DNA of 64,000 nucleotides, from assembly GCA_041393535.1 (NCBI GenBank), contig JAWKJY010000011.1, positions 59,245 to 123,244 on the forward strand, in the 5' to 3' direction. Below are positions 8,286 through 16,526 of this stretch, piece after piece. This DNA comes from JAWKJY01 sp041393535. Lineage in GTDB: Bacteria > Actinomycetota > Thermoleophilia > Gaiellales > Gaiellaceae. The notes under the pieces were generated by a model. That model saw nothing but the letters and a program-made list of their open reading frames with translations. It did not search any database and was not told where the DNA came from. Each line of letters begins with the position of its first letter. Within the stretch, counting starts at the first letter, position 1. The translations under genes and the position numbers were made by a program.

Positions 8286-8825
8286 ATGCCTGCGTTGAGC
8301 GAGCCTCGCGAGCTGTTCCTGGAGGAGCTCGGCGACATCTACTACGCCGAGAAGACGATCGAGAAGATGCTCGGGACGCTGGCGCGCGAGGCGAGCGACG
8401 AGGAGCTCGCCGCCGGCTTCGAGGAGCACCGGGCGCAGACGCGCGAGCAGATCGAGAACGTCGAGCGGGTCTTCGAGGCGCTCGGCTCGCGCCCGAAGGC
8501 GAAGCAGTGCCCGGGCATCGACGGGATCAAGGAGGAGCACGACGAGTTCATGTCGGAGCACTCGGGGACGCCGGCCGAGCTGTGCGACCTCTTCCTGACC
8601 GGGGCCGCATCTCGCACCGAGCACTACGAGATCGCCGCCTACACCGGGCTGGTCGGCATGGCGCGAGCCCTCGGCGAGCGCGAGAGCGCGTCGCTGCTCC
8701 AGGAGAACCTCCGCCAGGAGAAGGAGACGCTGAAGGCGGTCGAGGCGGTCGCGAAGCGGCTGGCGAAGAGCGCGACGCCGCGGGGCTCGCGTCGCAGCGG
8801 CAACGGCTCCGCCGGGGGGCGCTGA
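8286..8825 (+). CDS. DUF892 (YciF-type) ferritin-like protein
   Basis: 179 residues. GGGAGG lies just before the ATG. The sequence LFLEELGDIYYAEKTIEKML, repeated ExxH-type helices and the EHDEFM and EHYEIAAYTGL segments match the YciE/YciF (DUF892) four-helix bundle family. Members are stress-induced; some bind a di-metal centre, but the function is not settled. The C-terminus is basic and glycine/serine-rich (about 155-179). A strong hairpin follows 9 nt after the stop. A second, diverged member is at 20060-20569. Confidence 0.9.
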   Translation: MPALSEPRELFLEELGDIYYAEKTIEKMLGTLAREASDEELAAGFEEHRAQTREQIENVERVFEALGSRPKAKQCPGIDGIKEEHDEFMSEHSGTPAELCDLFLTGAASRTEHYEIAAYTGLVGMARALGERESASLLQENLRQEKETLKAVEAVAKRLAKSATPRGSRRSGNGSAGGR

Positions 8826-8833
8826 GGCGCGTG

Positions 8834-8870
8834 GCGCGGCCTGCGCGGCGAGCCGGCGCGCAGGCCGCGC
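8834..8870 (+). terminator. Hairpin terminator after the DUF892 gene
   Basis: A perfect 13-bp stem (8834-8846 with 8858-8870) and an 11-nt loop. There is no U tract, as is common in high-GC actinobacteria. Confidence 0.6.
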
Positions 8871-8967
8871 TCCGCGCGGCGGGACGGCCGGGTGGTGAGC
8901 GCCCCGCCGGGCGCCAGCCCGGCGCCGGCGCGGGCATGATGTCGGGGCCCGCCCGGGCGCCTTCCCC

Positions 8968-10950
8968 ATGCCCGCCGGATCCCCGAGCCGTGCCCTCCGC
9001 CTGGCGGCGCTCCGCGTCGCGACGCTCGTGGGCGCGCCGGGGCTGGCGACGGGCGCCGCCCTGCTGCTCGAGCTCGAGGGCAAGCCCGGGGCGCTCTCGA
9101 TCTTCCTGATCGCCGTGCTGACCGGCGCCACCGTCGCCGGCATCGCCGGCGGCGTCGTGGCAGGCGCGCTCTCGTACCTCGCGCTCAACTGGTTCTTCCT
9201 CGAGCCGTACCGCTCGTTCCGCGTCCACCCCGACGACTGGGTCGTCATCGGCGTCTTCGCCGTCTCCACGGTGCTCACGTCGTCGCTCATCGGCAGGCTC
9301 CGGGCGGCGCGCGCGCAGGAGCGCGAGGCGCGCGAGGCCGCCGAGCGAGCCGCGAACCGGCTGGCCCGCGTGCAGCGCCTGGCCGGCGCCCTCGGCCGGG
9401 CGCTCACCCCGACCGAGCTCGCGGCCGCGGTCGTCGACGCGGGCGTCGAGGCGGCCGGGTCGGACGCCGGCTCGGTGTGCGTGCTCGACGAGGCGGGCGA
9501 CGCGCTCGACCTCGCCGGCCAGCGCGGCTTTCCCGACCGCTTCGCCCGGGCGGTGCGGCGCATCCCGCTCACCAGCGAGGCGGGCGCCGCCCGCGTCGTG
9601 CGCGAGCGCCAGCCGCTGTGGATCCGCTCCGCGGAGGAGTACGCCCGCGAGATCCCGGGGCTCTCGGGCCTCTACGCGACGCTCGGCCGCGAGGCGGTCG
9701 CGTTCCTGCCGCTCGAGTCCGGTGGCCGCGTGCTCGGCGCCGTGGCGTTCACGTACGACGAGCCGCGCCCCTTCGACGAGGACGACCGCGCCCTGCTCCT
9801 GCTCCTCGCCGACCAGTGCGCCCAGGGGCTCGAGCGCGCGCGGATGTTCGCGCACGAGCGGGAGACCGCCGTGGTGCTCCAGCGGAGCATGCTGCCGACG
9901 CGGCTGCCGGTGTCGGAGTCCGTCGCCGTCGCGGCCCGCTACGTCCCGGCCGGGCCGGGCCTCGCGGTGGGCGGGGACTGGTACGACGTCCTCGAGCTGA
10001 CGGGCGGCGCGCTCGCCGTCTGCGTCGGCGACGTCGTCGGTCACGGCTTGCCGGCGGCAGCGGTGATGGGGCAGCTGCGCAACGCCGGGCGCGCCTACGC
10101 GCTCGACGGGCTCGGCCCCGCCGACGTGCTCGGTCGGCTCGACGGGCTGCTCGGGCGGGTCGGCGGCGGCCTCGCCACGTGCGCGTACGCCGTGGTCGAC
10201 CCGGCGACCGGCGTCCTCCGCGTCGCGAGCGCCGGCCACCCCCCGCCGCTCGTCGTCGGTGCCGACGGCGCGGTGCGCGTGGTCGAGGACGGCCGCGGCC
10301 TCCCGCTCGGCGTCGGCCTCGCCGGACGCTACACCGAGACGACGATCCAGCTCGCGCCCGGCGACACGCTCGTGCTCTACACGGACGGCCTCGTCGAGCG
10401 CCGCGGCGAGTCGCTCGACCGCGGGCTCGACCGCCTGACCGTCGCCGCGACCCGCCGCAGCGTCCGCGTCGAGGCGCTCGTCGAGGCGCTGGTCGAGGAG
10501 CTGGTGGCGCCCGAGCCGGACGACGACACGGCCGTCCTCGCCGTGCGCCTCCTCGCGGACCCGTCGCGCCCGCGACTCCGCCTGCAGCCGCGCGCCGCGC
10601 CCGAGGAGCTCGCGCCCGTGCGGCGGGCGCTCGGCCGCTGGCTCGCCGACGTCGGGGCCGCGCCCGACGAGTCCGCCGAGATCGTCCTCGCCTGCTGCGA
10701 GGCGTGCTCGAACGCGATCGAGCACCCGGTCGCGCCGCTCGACCCGACGTTCCAGCTGACCGCCGAGAAGACCGACGAGGCGGTCGTCGTCGAGGTGCGC
10801 GACACGGGCCGCTGGCGGGCGCCGGCCGGCGAGCGCCCCGGCGGGCGCGGGCTCGAGCTGATGCGGGCGCTGATGGACGGCGTCGCAATCCGCAGCGAGC
10901 CGCAGGGCACCGTCGTCACGCTCGAGCGTCGCCTCGCGGACCGCGCGTAG
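8968..10950 (+). CDS. Membrane-bound DUF4118-GAF-PP2C-HATPase regulatory phosphatase
   Basis: 660 residues. The N-terminus has four membrane helices of the KdpD-like DUF4118 type, with NWFFLEPYRSF near residue 73. A short coiled coil (about 110-140), a GAF domain (about 145-290), a PP2C/SpoIIE phosphatase (GGDWYD about 335, GDVVGHG about 354, AGHPPP about 423) and an RsbW-like HATPase (CCEACSNAIEH about 576, RDTGRW about 611) follow. It has the same C-terminal architecture as the protein at 1-2058, but with a membrane sensor instead of the first GAF. It is a probable input arm of a SigB-type partner-switching pathway. Confidence 0.93.
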   Translation: MPAGSPSRALRLAALRVATLVGAPGLATGAALLLELEGKPGALSIFLIAVLTGATVAGIAGGVVAGALSYLALNWFFLEPYRSFRVHPDDWVVIGVFAVSTVLTSSLIGRLRAARAQEREAREAAERAANRLARVQRLAGALGRALTPTELAAAVVDAGVEAAGSDAGSVCVLDEAGDALDLAGQRGFPDRFARAVRRIPLTSEAGAARVVRERQPLWIRSAEEYAREIPGLSGLYATLGREAVAFLPLESGGRVLGAVAFTYDEPRPFDEDDRALLLLLADQCAQGLERARMFAHERETAVVLQRSMLPTRLPVSESVAVAARYVPAGPGLAVGGDWYDVLELTGGALAVCVGDVVGHGLPAAAVMGQLRNAGRAYALDGLGPADVLGRLDGLLGRVGGGLATCAYAVVDPATGVLRVASAGHPPPLVVGADGAVRVVEDGRGLPLGVGLAGRYTETTIQLAPGDTLVLYTDGLVERRGESLDRGLDRLTVAATRRSVRVEALVEALVEELVAPEPDDDTAVLAVRLLADPSRPRLRLQPRAAPEELAPVRRALGRWLADVGAAPDESAEIVLACCEACSNAIEHPVAPLDPTFQLTAEKTDEAVVVEVRDTGRWRAPAGERPGGRGLELMRALMDGVAIRSEPQGTVVTLERRLADRA

Positions 10951-11029
10951 CCGGCCCGGCCGTGTTTGCCGGAGGGGGGCCCGTGCAACCCCGGACGCGG
11001 ACACGACCGCGAGACGGACGGAGGCTCAC

Positions 11030-11821
11030 GTGACCCTGAGGAAGACCCTGCTGATCACATCCCTGGCGGCGGCGCTCGCGGCGCTGGGCGCCGCCTGCGG
11101 GGGCGACGACGACGCCAGCGGCGTCGGCGACACCGGCGTGGCCACGCCCGGCGTCCCGGCCGGGAGCGAGACGGGCGGCGCAGGCGGCGCGGTGACCACG
11201 CTGCCGACCGAGTCGACGCCGAGCCCCGGCACGACGGCGCCGACGGAGACCGGGAGCGCCGCGGGCGGGGCCGAGACCGGCGCCGCGCTGCCCCCGCTGA
11301 CGGTGCAGCTCGAGGAGCAGGACGACTCCGGCGAGTCGGGCACCGCGACGCTGACCGACCTCGGCAACGGCAAGACCCGGGTCGCGCTGATCCTGACCGG
11401 CGGCGCCGGCACCGACCCGCAGCCGGCGCACATCCACACCGGCACGTGCGACGACGTCCGCGACGTCGTCTACCCGCTCGAGGACGTGACCTCCGGCGCA
11501 GGCGCGTCCGGGAGCGACACGGGCACGTCGACGGACGCGGCCGCCTCGGGCAGCCCGGTCGGCGGCGCGACCTCCGAGACCGAGGTCGACGCGACGCTCG
11601 CCGAGCTGACGGGAGGCGAGTACGTCATCAACGTCCACCGGAGCGCGGCAGAGGCGGAGACGTACGTCGCGTGCGGCGTGATCTCGGACACGGGCGACAC
11701 GGGCGCGACCGGCGGGGCCGACACGACGGACGACGCCATGTCGACGACGGGCACGACGCTGCCGTCGAGCACGGCCGGCTCTGACGACGCGGAGACGGAC
11801 GGCGCCATCGACACGCCCTAG
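11030..11821 (+). CDS. Lipoprotein with CHRD-like domain
   Basis: 263 residues from GTG 11030 with a GGAGG site 6-8 nt upstream. A signal peptide with a lipobox-like end (LGAAC, C23) is followed by an Asp/Gly/Thr-rich linker to about residue 85. The core resembles CHRD-type secreted domains: LTVQLEEQDDSGESGTATL, PAHIHTGTCDD, GGEYVINVHRS, YVACGVI. A Ser/Thr/Gly/Asp-rich, low-complexity insert splits the core (about 155-185) and a similar tail ends the protein. It is probably membrane-anchored on the outer face. The function is unknown; the H-I-H and N-V-H motifs could bind metal. Confidence 0.75.
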   Translation: MTLRKTLLITSLAAALAALGAACGGDDDASGVGDTGVATPGVPAGSETGGAGGAVTTLPTESTPSPGTTAPTETGSAAGGAETGAALPPLTVQLEEQDDSGESGTATLTDLGNGKTRVALILTGGAGTDPQPAHIHTGTCDDVRDVVYPLEDVTSGAGASGSDTGTSTDAAASGSPVGGATSETEVDATLAELTGGEYVINVHRSAAEAETYVACGVISDTGDTGATGGADTTDDAMSTTGTTLPSSTAGSDDAETDGAIDTP

Positions 11822-11834
11822 GGGCGGCCGCCCT

Positions 11835-11871
11835 CCGTGGGAGCGGGATCGCACGGTCCCGGCTCCCACGG
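11835..11871 (+). terminator. Hairpin terminator after the lipoprotein gene
   Basis: A 10-bp perfect stem CCGTGGGAGC / GCTCCCACGG, with a further GGGA / TCCC pairing inside the loop, 13 nt after the stop codon. Confidence 0.6.
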
Positions 11872-11930
11872 CCGCGGGCTCGGCCTCGGGCCCGCGCGCC
11901 GACGCGGATGCGCGCTTCCCCTGCACCGGG

Positions 11931-11957
11931 GTTTCGCGGCGGCGCCGGCGCGGGTAG
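11931..11957 (+). promoter_or_regulatory. SigB/SigF-type promoter of the small acidic gene at 11987
   Basis: GTTTCG, 15 nt, GGGTAG. The start codon is 29 nt downstream and is preceded by a GGAAGGA ribosome site. Confidence 0.75.
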
Positions 11958-11986
11958 CACCCGGCTCACCCGCGGAAGGAGCGACG

Positions 11987-12160
11987 ATGCGCGAGGAGCG
12001 GCGGCCACCGGACGAGGGCCTCGACGACCCGGACCTGCTCGACCCCCGGGACGACGAGCTCGACGGCCTGAACGACCTGCCCGACCCGGAGGTCGACGAG
12101 CTGGCCGAGGTCGACGAGGACGCCCCCGAGCTGGACGAGCGGTCGCCCTGGGCCGAGTAG
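11987..12160 (+). CDS. Small highly acidic protein
   Basis: 57 residues, about half of them Asp or Glu, with a repeated D-P-D/L-x-D-x pattern (DDPDLLDPRDDELDG, LPDPEVDELAEVDED). ATG with GGAAGGA 7 nt upstream, under a good stress-type promoter. No domain was recognised. It is probably intrinsically disordered. It is one of three tiny acidic proteins in this window behind such promoters (also 18670-18867 and 20653-20814). Confidence 0.7.
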   Translation: MREERRPPDEGLDDPDLLDPRDDELDGLNDLPDPEVDELAEVDEDAPELDERSPWAE

Positions 12161-12348
12161 GACCGCACGACGGATCGGACGGCGCGTGGCGGCGTGCGCG
12201 GCGTGCGAGGGATCGCGCCGGGCGTCGGCCGGACGCGTCGCGGCCGTACGCCGCAGGCCAACGCGGCGCGGCGCCGCGCAGAAGCTCGACGCATCGCCAC
12301 GCCCGAGCCCGGCGCCGGCCACCCGTCCCGGGCGGACACGGCCCTCCC

Positions 12349-12430
12349 GGACACGTCCCGTCCGGCCGCCCGAGGGGCCACCCCGCGCCTCCACCCGCTT
12401 CCGAGCGTAGCGGCGAACCCGTCACGGCTG
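12349..12430 (-). ncRNA. Candidate stand-alone RNA element, diverged copy B
   Basis: On the minus strand this intergenic stretch has CCGTGACGGG, a TACGCT -10 (12404-12409), then GCGGGGTGGCC (also in copy D at 34421-34431) and the near-palindrome GGACGTGTCC (12349-12358). There is no minus-strand gene downstream. It lacks the CCCCACCC segment. Assignment to the family of 6144 and 34340 is tentative. Confidence 0.3.
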
Positions 12431-12503
12431 TGAGACGGGAGCGTGCCGGAAGCGCGCCGATCCATCCACGGGCGTCGCCCCCTCTCCGGCCCCCGCCCCG
12501 CCC

Positions 12504-12529
12504 GTTTCCGGGCCGGCCCGCCCGGGTAT
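12504..12529 (+). promoter_or_regulatory. SigB/SigF-type promoter of the MgtC-glucosidase operon
   Basis: GTTTCC, 14 nt, GGGTAT, a full match to the SigF/SigB consensus, 15 nt before ATG 12545. Confidence 0.8.
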
Positions 12530-12544
12530 CGCAATTGGTCGCCC

Positions 12545-13342
12545 ATGCCCGAGCTCGCCACCGCCGACATCCTCGTCCGCGTCCTCCTCGCCGCGGGGCT
12601 CGGCGCGCTCGTCGGGCTCGAGCGCCAGTGGCGCAACCACGTCGCGGGCGTGCGCACCCACGCGCTCGTCGCCAGCGGCGCGGCGCTGTTCACGCTCGCC
12701 GGCGCGTACGGCTTCCCGGAGCTCGTCCGCTCCGACAACGTCGACCCGATGCGCGTGGCCGCGCAGGTCGCGTCCGGGATCGGCTTCGTCGGCGCCGGCG
12801 CGATCCTCCGCCACGGGGCGACCGTCCGCGGCCTGACGACCGCCGCGTCGCTCTGGGCGGCCGCGGCGCTCGGCGTCGCCGCCGGCTCGGGCTTCCTCGC
12901 GGGCGCGCTGCTCGGCTTCGCTGTCGTGCTCGCGGCGCTCGTCGCCCTGCGCTGGGCGCGCGGCTGGACGCGGGTCGCCGCGAGCGGCCGGCTCGGTCGG
13001 CGGGTCGCGAGTCTCGTCGAGCGCGACCAGCAGCTGCTCCTGCGCGTCGCCTACGAGCGCGGACGCGGCACGCTCGGCTTCCTGCTCGGCGAGCTCGAGC
13101 GAGCCGGCGAGCAGGCGGTCGCGGTGACGATCGACGACCACGGCGAGCGCACCGAGCCCGGCGTCCGGGAGGTCGAGCTGCGCGTTCGGGTCCACGAGCG
13201 CGCGAAGCTCGTGGCGCTCGCGGGACGCCTCTCCGAGCTGGACGAGGTGGTGGCCGTCGAGCTGCTCGACGAGGGCGACGAGGAGGAGCCGCTCGTGGCG
13301 CTCACGCTTGGCGGCCGACACGGCGACGCCCGCGCCGCATGA
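12545..13342 (+). CDS. MgtC/SapB family membrane protein
   Basis: 265 residues. The N-terminal half holds five membrane helices with the family signature GALVGLERQW (about 22-31), GAALFTLAGAYG, and GIGFVGAGAILRHG..VRGLTTAASLW. The C-terminal half is a cytoplasmic alpha/beta domain. MgtC proteins affect survival at low Mg2+ and regulate ATP synthase or phosphate uptake in some pathogens; the role here is unknown. The stop overlaps the start of the downstream glycoside hydrolase (ATGA), so the two are translationally coupled. Confidence 0.9.
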   Translation: MPELATADILVRVLLAAGLGALVGLERQWRNHVAGVRTHALVASGAALFTLAGAYGFPELVRSDNVDPMRVAAQVASGIGFVGAGAILRHGATVRGLTTAASLWAAAALGVAAGSGFLAGALLGFAVVLAALVALRWARGWTRVAASGRLGRRVASLVERDQQLLLRVAYERGRGTLGFLLGELERAGEQAVAVTIDDHGERTEPGVREVELRVRVHERAKLVALAGRLSELDEVVAVELLDEGDEEEPLVALTLGGRHGDARAA

Positions 13343-14883
13343 CCGAGGGACGCGCGTCCTGGTGGCGCGAGGCGGTCGTCTACCAGGTCTACCCGCGCTC
13401 CTTCGCCGACGGCGACGGAGACGGGGTCGGCGACCTCGAGGGGATCCGCGCGCGGCTCGACCACCTGGCCTGGCTCGGCGTCGACGCGCTCTGGCTCTCG
13501 CCGATCTTCCGCTCACCGATGGCCGACTTCGGCTACGACGTCGCCGACCACTGCGACGTCGACCCGGTCTTCGGCGACCTGGGATCGTTCGACCGGCTGC
13601 TCGCCGACGCGCACGCGCGCGGGCTCCGCGTCCTGCTCGACTGGGTGCCGAACCACACGTCGAGCGAGCACCCGTGGTTCCGCGAGTCGGCCGCGTCCCG
13701 GACGTCGCCGCGGCGCGACTGGTACGTCTGGCGAGACGGGCGCGACGGCGGCCCGCCGAACAACTGGCTGGCCGCGTTCGGCGGCCCGGCCTGGACGCTC
13801 GACGAGACCACGGGCCAGTGGTACCTCCACCTCTTCCTGCCCGAGCAGCCCGACCTCAACTGGGGCAACCCGGAGGTGCGGGAGGCGATGCACGGGACGC
13901 TCCGCTTCTGGCTCGACCGGGGCGTCGACGGCTTCCGGGTCGACGTCGTCCACTGCCTCGGGAAGGACGAGGCGCTCCCGGACATGCCGCCGGAGCTCGC
14001 CCACGTCGACCGCGTCGGCGTGAACGACGAGCCGGTCACCCACGAGCTGCTGCGCGGCATCCGCCGCGTCGTGGACGCCTACCCGGGCGAGCGCGTCCTC
14101 GTCGGCGAGGTGAGCCTGCGCGACACGGCCGCGATCGCGCGCTACTACGGGGAGGACGACGAGCTGCACCTCTCGTTCAACTTCCTCTCGCTCGACGAGC
14201 CGTGGACGGCGACCGCCTGGACGGGCCTCGTCGCGACCGTGGGACAGGAGCTCGGCGCAGTGCGGGCGTGGCCGACCTGGGTGCTCTCGAACCACGACGA
14301 CCCCCGCGCGCGCACCCGGCTCGGCGGGCCCGAGGCGAGAGCGCGCGCGGCGGCCGTGCTGCTCCTCACCCTGCGCGGGACGCCCGTCCTCTACCAGGGC
14401 GAGGAGCTGGGGCTCGAGGACGCGGACGTGCCGCCGGCGCGGCGGATCGACCCGGGCGGGCGAGACGGCTGCCGGGCGCCGATCCCGTGGGAGCGCGAGC
14501 CGCCGCACGGCTGGCCGGGCGCGGCGCCCTGGCTGCCCTGGCCGCCCGACCCGTGCGGGCGCTCGGTCGAGGCGCAGCGCGCCGACCCCGGCTCGTTCCT
14601 CCACCTCGTGCGCCGCCTGCTCGCGACGCGGCGTGCGTCGGAGGCGCTGCGGCTCGGCGCGCTCGAGCTCGTCGACGCGCCCCGCGGCGTGCTGGCGTAC
14701 GAGCGCCGCGCGGGCGACGACGTGCGGCTCGTGCTCGTCGGCTTCGCGGACGCGGCGGCGCGCGTGCCGCTCTCCGGCGCCTGGCGGATCGAGCTCGCGA
14801 GCGATCGCGCCGACGAGGGCGAGCCGTTCGACGGGCTGCTCGGGCCCGACCGGGCGCTCGTGCTCCGGCCCGCCTCGGGCTAG
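13339..14883 (+). CDS. GH13 alpha-glucosidase / oligo-1,6-glucosidase-like
   Basis: 514 residues. The GH13 barrel opens with WWREAVVYQVYPRSFADGDGDGVGDL. Conserved region I is DWVPNHTS, region II GFRVDVVH (Asp nucleophile), region III GEVS (Glu acid/base) and region IV SNHDD. The fit is to cytoplasmic alpha-glucosidases acting on short maltose or isomaltose oligomers. No signal peptide is visible. The start overlaps the mgtC-like stop, so it should be expressed from the stress-type promoter at 12504. It is distinct from the GlgE/TreS enzymes at 43-55 kb. Confidence 0.9.
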   Translation: MTEGRASWWREAVVYQVYPRSFADGDGDGVGDLEGIRARLDHLAWLGVDALWLSPIFRSPMADFGYDVADHCDVDPVFGDLGSFDRLLADAHARGLRVLLDWVPNHTSSEHPWFRESAASRTSPRRDWYVWRDGRDGGPPNNWLAAFGGPAWTLDETTGQWYLHLFLPEQPDLNWGNPEVREAMHGTLRFWLDRGVDGFRVDVVHCLGKDEALPDMPPELAHVDRVGVNDEPVTHELLRGIRRVVDAYPGERVLVGEVSLRDTAAIARYYGEDDELHLSFNFLSLDEPWTATAWTGLVATVGQELGAVRAWPTWVLSNHDDPRARTRLGGPEARARAAAVLLLTLRGTPVLYQGEELGLEDADVPPARRIDPGGRDGCRAPIPWEREPPHGWPGAAPWLPWPPDPCGRSVEAQRADPGSFLHLVRRLLATRRASEALRLGALELVDAPRGVLAYERRAGDDVRLVLVGFADAAARVPLSGAWRIELASDRADEGEPFDGLLGPDRALVLRPASG

Positions 14884-14892
14884 CATCGAGAC

Positions 14893-15567
14893 GTGGACGC
14901 CGTCCCGGCCGGGATCCGTGCGTACGTCGAGCGCCACGTCGGCGGCGCCTCCGCGCCGCGGCTCGTGCGGCTCGTCCAGCGCGGCGAGATGTGGCAGCGG
15001 CCCGACGCGAGGCCGATGCCCTTCACGGCGACCCACGAGCTGCACGTCAACGAGCTGGCCTTCCGCTGGCGCGCGCGCTTCCCGGTCGCGCCGCTCGTCG
15101 CGCTGCGCGTCCTCGACGCCTACGAGCGGGGCGCCGGGCGTCTCGAGGCGCGCGTCCTGGGCGTCCCGGTCATGCGCCAGCGGGGCCCCGACGTCGACCG
15201 GGGCGAGGCGATCCGCTACCTCGCCGAGCTCGCCTGGGGCCCCCACGCCATGGTCGAGAACGCCGCGCTCGCCTGGCGCGAGCTGGACGCCCGGACGTAC
15301 GAGGTCTCCACCGAGGCCGGTGGTCGGCGGGTCGCCGTCCGCCTGGAGCTCGACGAGGCCGGCGACCTCGTCCGCTCGTTCTGCCCCGAGCGGCCGGCGG
15401 TCGAGGGCGGGCAGGTCGTCGAGCGCCCCTGGGAGGGCCTGAACCTCGCGTACGGCGAGCTCGCCGGGATCCGCATGCCCGTCCGCGCCGAGGTGCGCTG
15501 GCTCCTGCCCGAGGGGCCGTTCCCGTACTGGCGCGGGGAGGTCCTGTCGGCCGAGCTCGTGCCGTGA
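14893..15567 (+). CDS. DUF6544-like conserved hypothetical protein
   Basis: 224 residues from GTG 14893. The segments PMPFTATHELHVNELAFRWRARF, IRYLAELAWGPHAMVENAALAWRELD and PVRAEVRWLLPEGPFPYWRGEV resemble a widespread uncharacterised family (I believe DUF6544; not verified). No signal peptide or membrane helix is visible. The stop overlaps the next start by one base (TGATG). A TAGCAT sequence 6 nt upstream could be a weak -10. Confidence 0.65.
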   Translation: MDAVPAGIRAYVERHVGGASAPRLVRLVQRGEMWQRPDARPMPFTATHELHVNELAFRWRARFPVAPLVALRVLDAYERGAGRLEARVLGVPVMRQRGPDVDRGEAIRYLAELAWGPHAMVENAALAWRELDARTYEVSTEAGGRRVAVRLELDEAGDLVRSFCPERPAVEGGQVVERPWEGLNLAYGELAGIRMPVRAEVRWLLPEGPFPYWRGEVLSAELVP

Positions 15568-16448
15568 TGCGGCGGCTGCCCGATCCGCCGCCCGCCCCGC
15601 GCAGGAGCCTCGTGCGCCGGCTCGCGGAGCGGCGGCCGACCCCCGAGGAGGCGCTCGAGCAGCTCTGGACGGGCCGTCCTCCTCGCCGCCGCCTGTTCCG
15701 GCTGCCGTCGCCGGACCCGCCCGATGCGCCCGTCGGCTGGCTCGCACGACGGGCGAGCGGCGACGCGCTCATGGGCTACCGCCCGACGGCCTTCCCCGCC
15801 GCCGGCTGGCTGCTCCACGCGATGTACGAGTGGCTCCCGGGCGTGGACGAGGTCGTCGCTGCGCCGCTCGGTCCGGGGGCGACGTTCCACCGCACGCCGA
15901 CGGGCGTCGACCTGCGCACGCTCCACCCGGGCGAGGGCTGGGTGCGGCTGCACTGGGCCGAGCTCGCGCGCCGGCTCGACGTCGACCTCTCGCCGCTGAC
16001 CACCGCCGAGTACGTGAGCGTGTTCACGTTCGGCCACTGGGCGTGGCCCGACTCCGTGCGCGCGCCCGGCGAGGGCGGGCTCGACCGCGCGCAGCTCGCG
16101 CGGCTCGTCGACCACCTGGCCTCCGTCTCGCCGCGCGGGCTCGGCGAGCCGTGCGGGGCCTTCTACTGCGGCGCGTGGTGGCAGCACGACCCGGACCCGT
16201 TCGCCGGCGCGGCCTTCGAGGGCACGCTCGGCGACGTGCTCGCGCTGCACGACGACCCGGCCACGCCCGGGCCGCCGACGAACCTCTGGCCGCTCGACCA
16301 CGAGGGCTGGGTGGCCTACGCGGACCCGGACGGGTGGGGAACGCAGGTCGCCGGCTCACCCGACCTGCTCGGCCGCCTGGCCGCCGACCCGGAGCTGGAG
16401 CTCGTGCGGATCGTCTCCCGAGCCGGGGCCCGCCAGAGGCCCCGGTAG
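15567..16448 (+). CDS. Hypothetical protein
   Basis: 293 residues from ATG 15567, overlapping the previous stop by one base. No family was recognised. It is rich in Trp and aromatic residues (GWLLHAMYEWLPG, FTFGHWAWPD, FYCGAWWQHDPDPF, LWPLDHEGWVAYADPDGW), suggesting a globular cytoplasmic protein. It is the third gene after the glucosidase. Its last codons lie inside the first unit of a 22-nt tandem repeat. Confidence 0.7.
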   Translation: MRRLPDPPPAPRRSLVRRLAERRPTPEEALEQLWTGRPPRRRLFRLPSPDPPDAPVGWLARRASGDALMGYRPTAFPAAGWLLHAMYEWLPGVDEVVAAPLGPGATFHRTPTGVDLRTLHPGEGWVRLHWAELARRLDVDLSPLTTAEYVSVFTFGHWAWPDSVRAPGEGGLDRAQLARLVDHLASVSPRGLGEPCGAFYCGAWWQHDPDPFAGAAFEGTLGDVLALHDDPATPGPPTNLWPLDHEGWVAYADPDGWGTQVAGSPDLLGRLAADPELELVRIVSRAGARQRPR

Positions 16449-16470
16449 GGCCCGCCAGAGGCCCCGGTAG
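16427..16470 (+). repeat. Perfect 22-nt tandem duplication at a gene end
   Basis: Two identical adjacent 22-nt units (16427-16448, 16449-16470). The first ends in the TAG stop of the upstream gene, so the second is a silent copy just after the stop. It probably arose by replication slippage. Confidence 0.9.
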
Positions 16471-16526
16471 AGTCCCCGCGCGCCCCGCGACCCGGCGCAC
16501 AGGCCACACGTCCCAGGAGGAAGCGC

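Noticed and set aside
10963..10988. GTTTGC sequence upstream of the lipoprotein gene as a stress promoter
   Set aside because: At the required distance there is GCAACC rather than a GGGTA-like -10, and the start codon is much further away.
11470..11814. Minus-strand open frame opposite the lipoprotein gene, rich in Ser/Val/Pro
   Set aside because: Antisense of the Thr/Ser/Gly/Asp-rich lipoprotein, which has a signal peptide, ribosome site and terminator.
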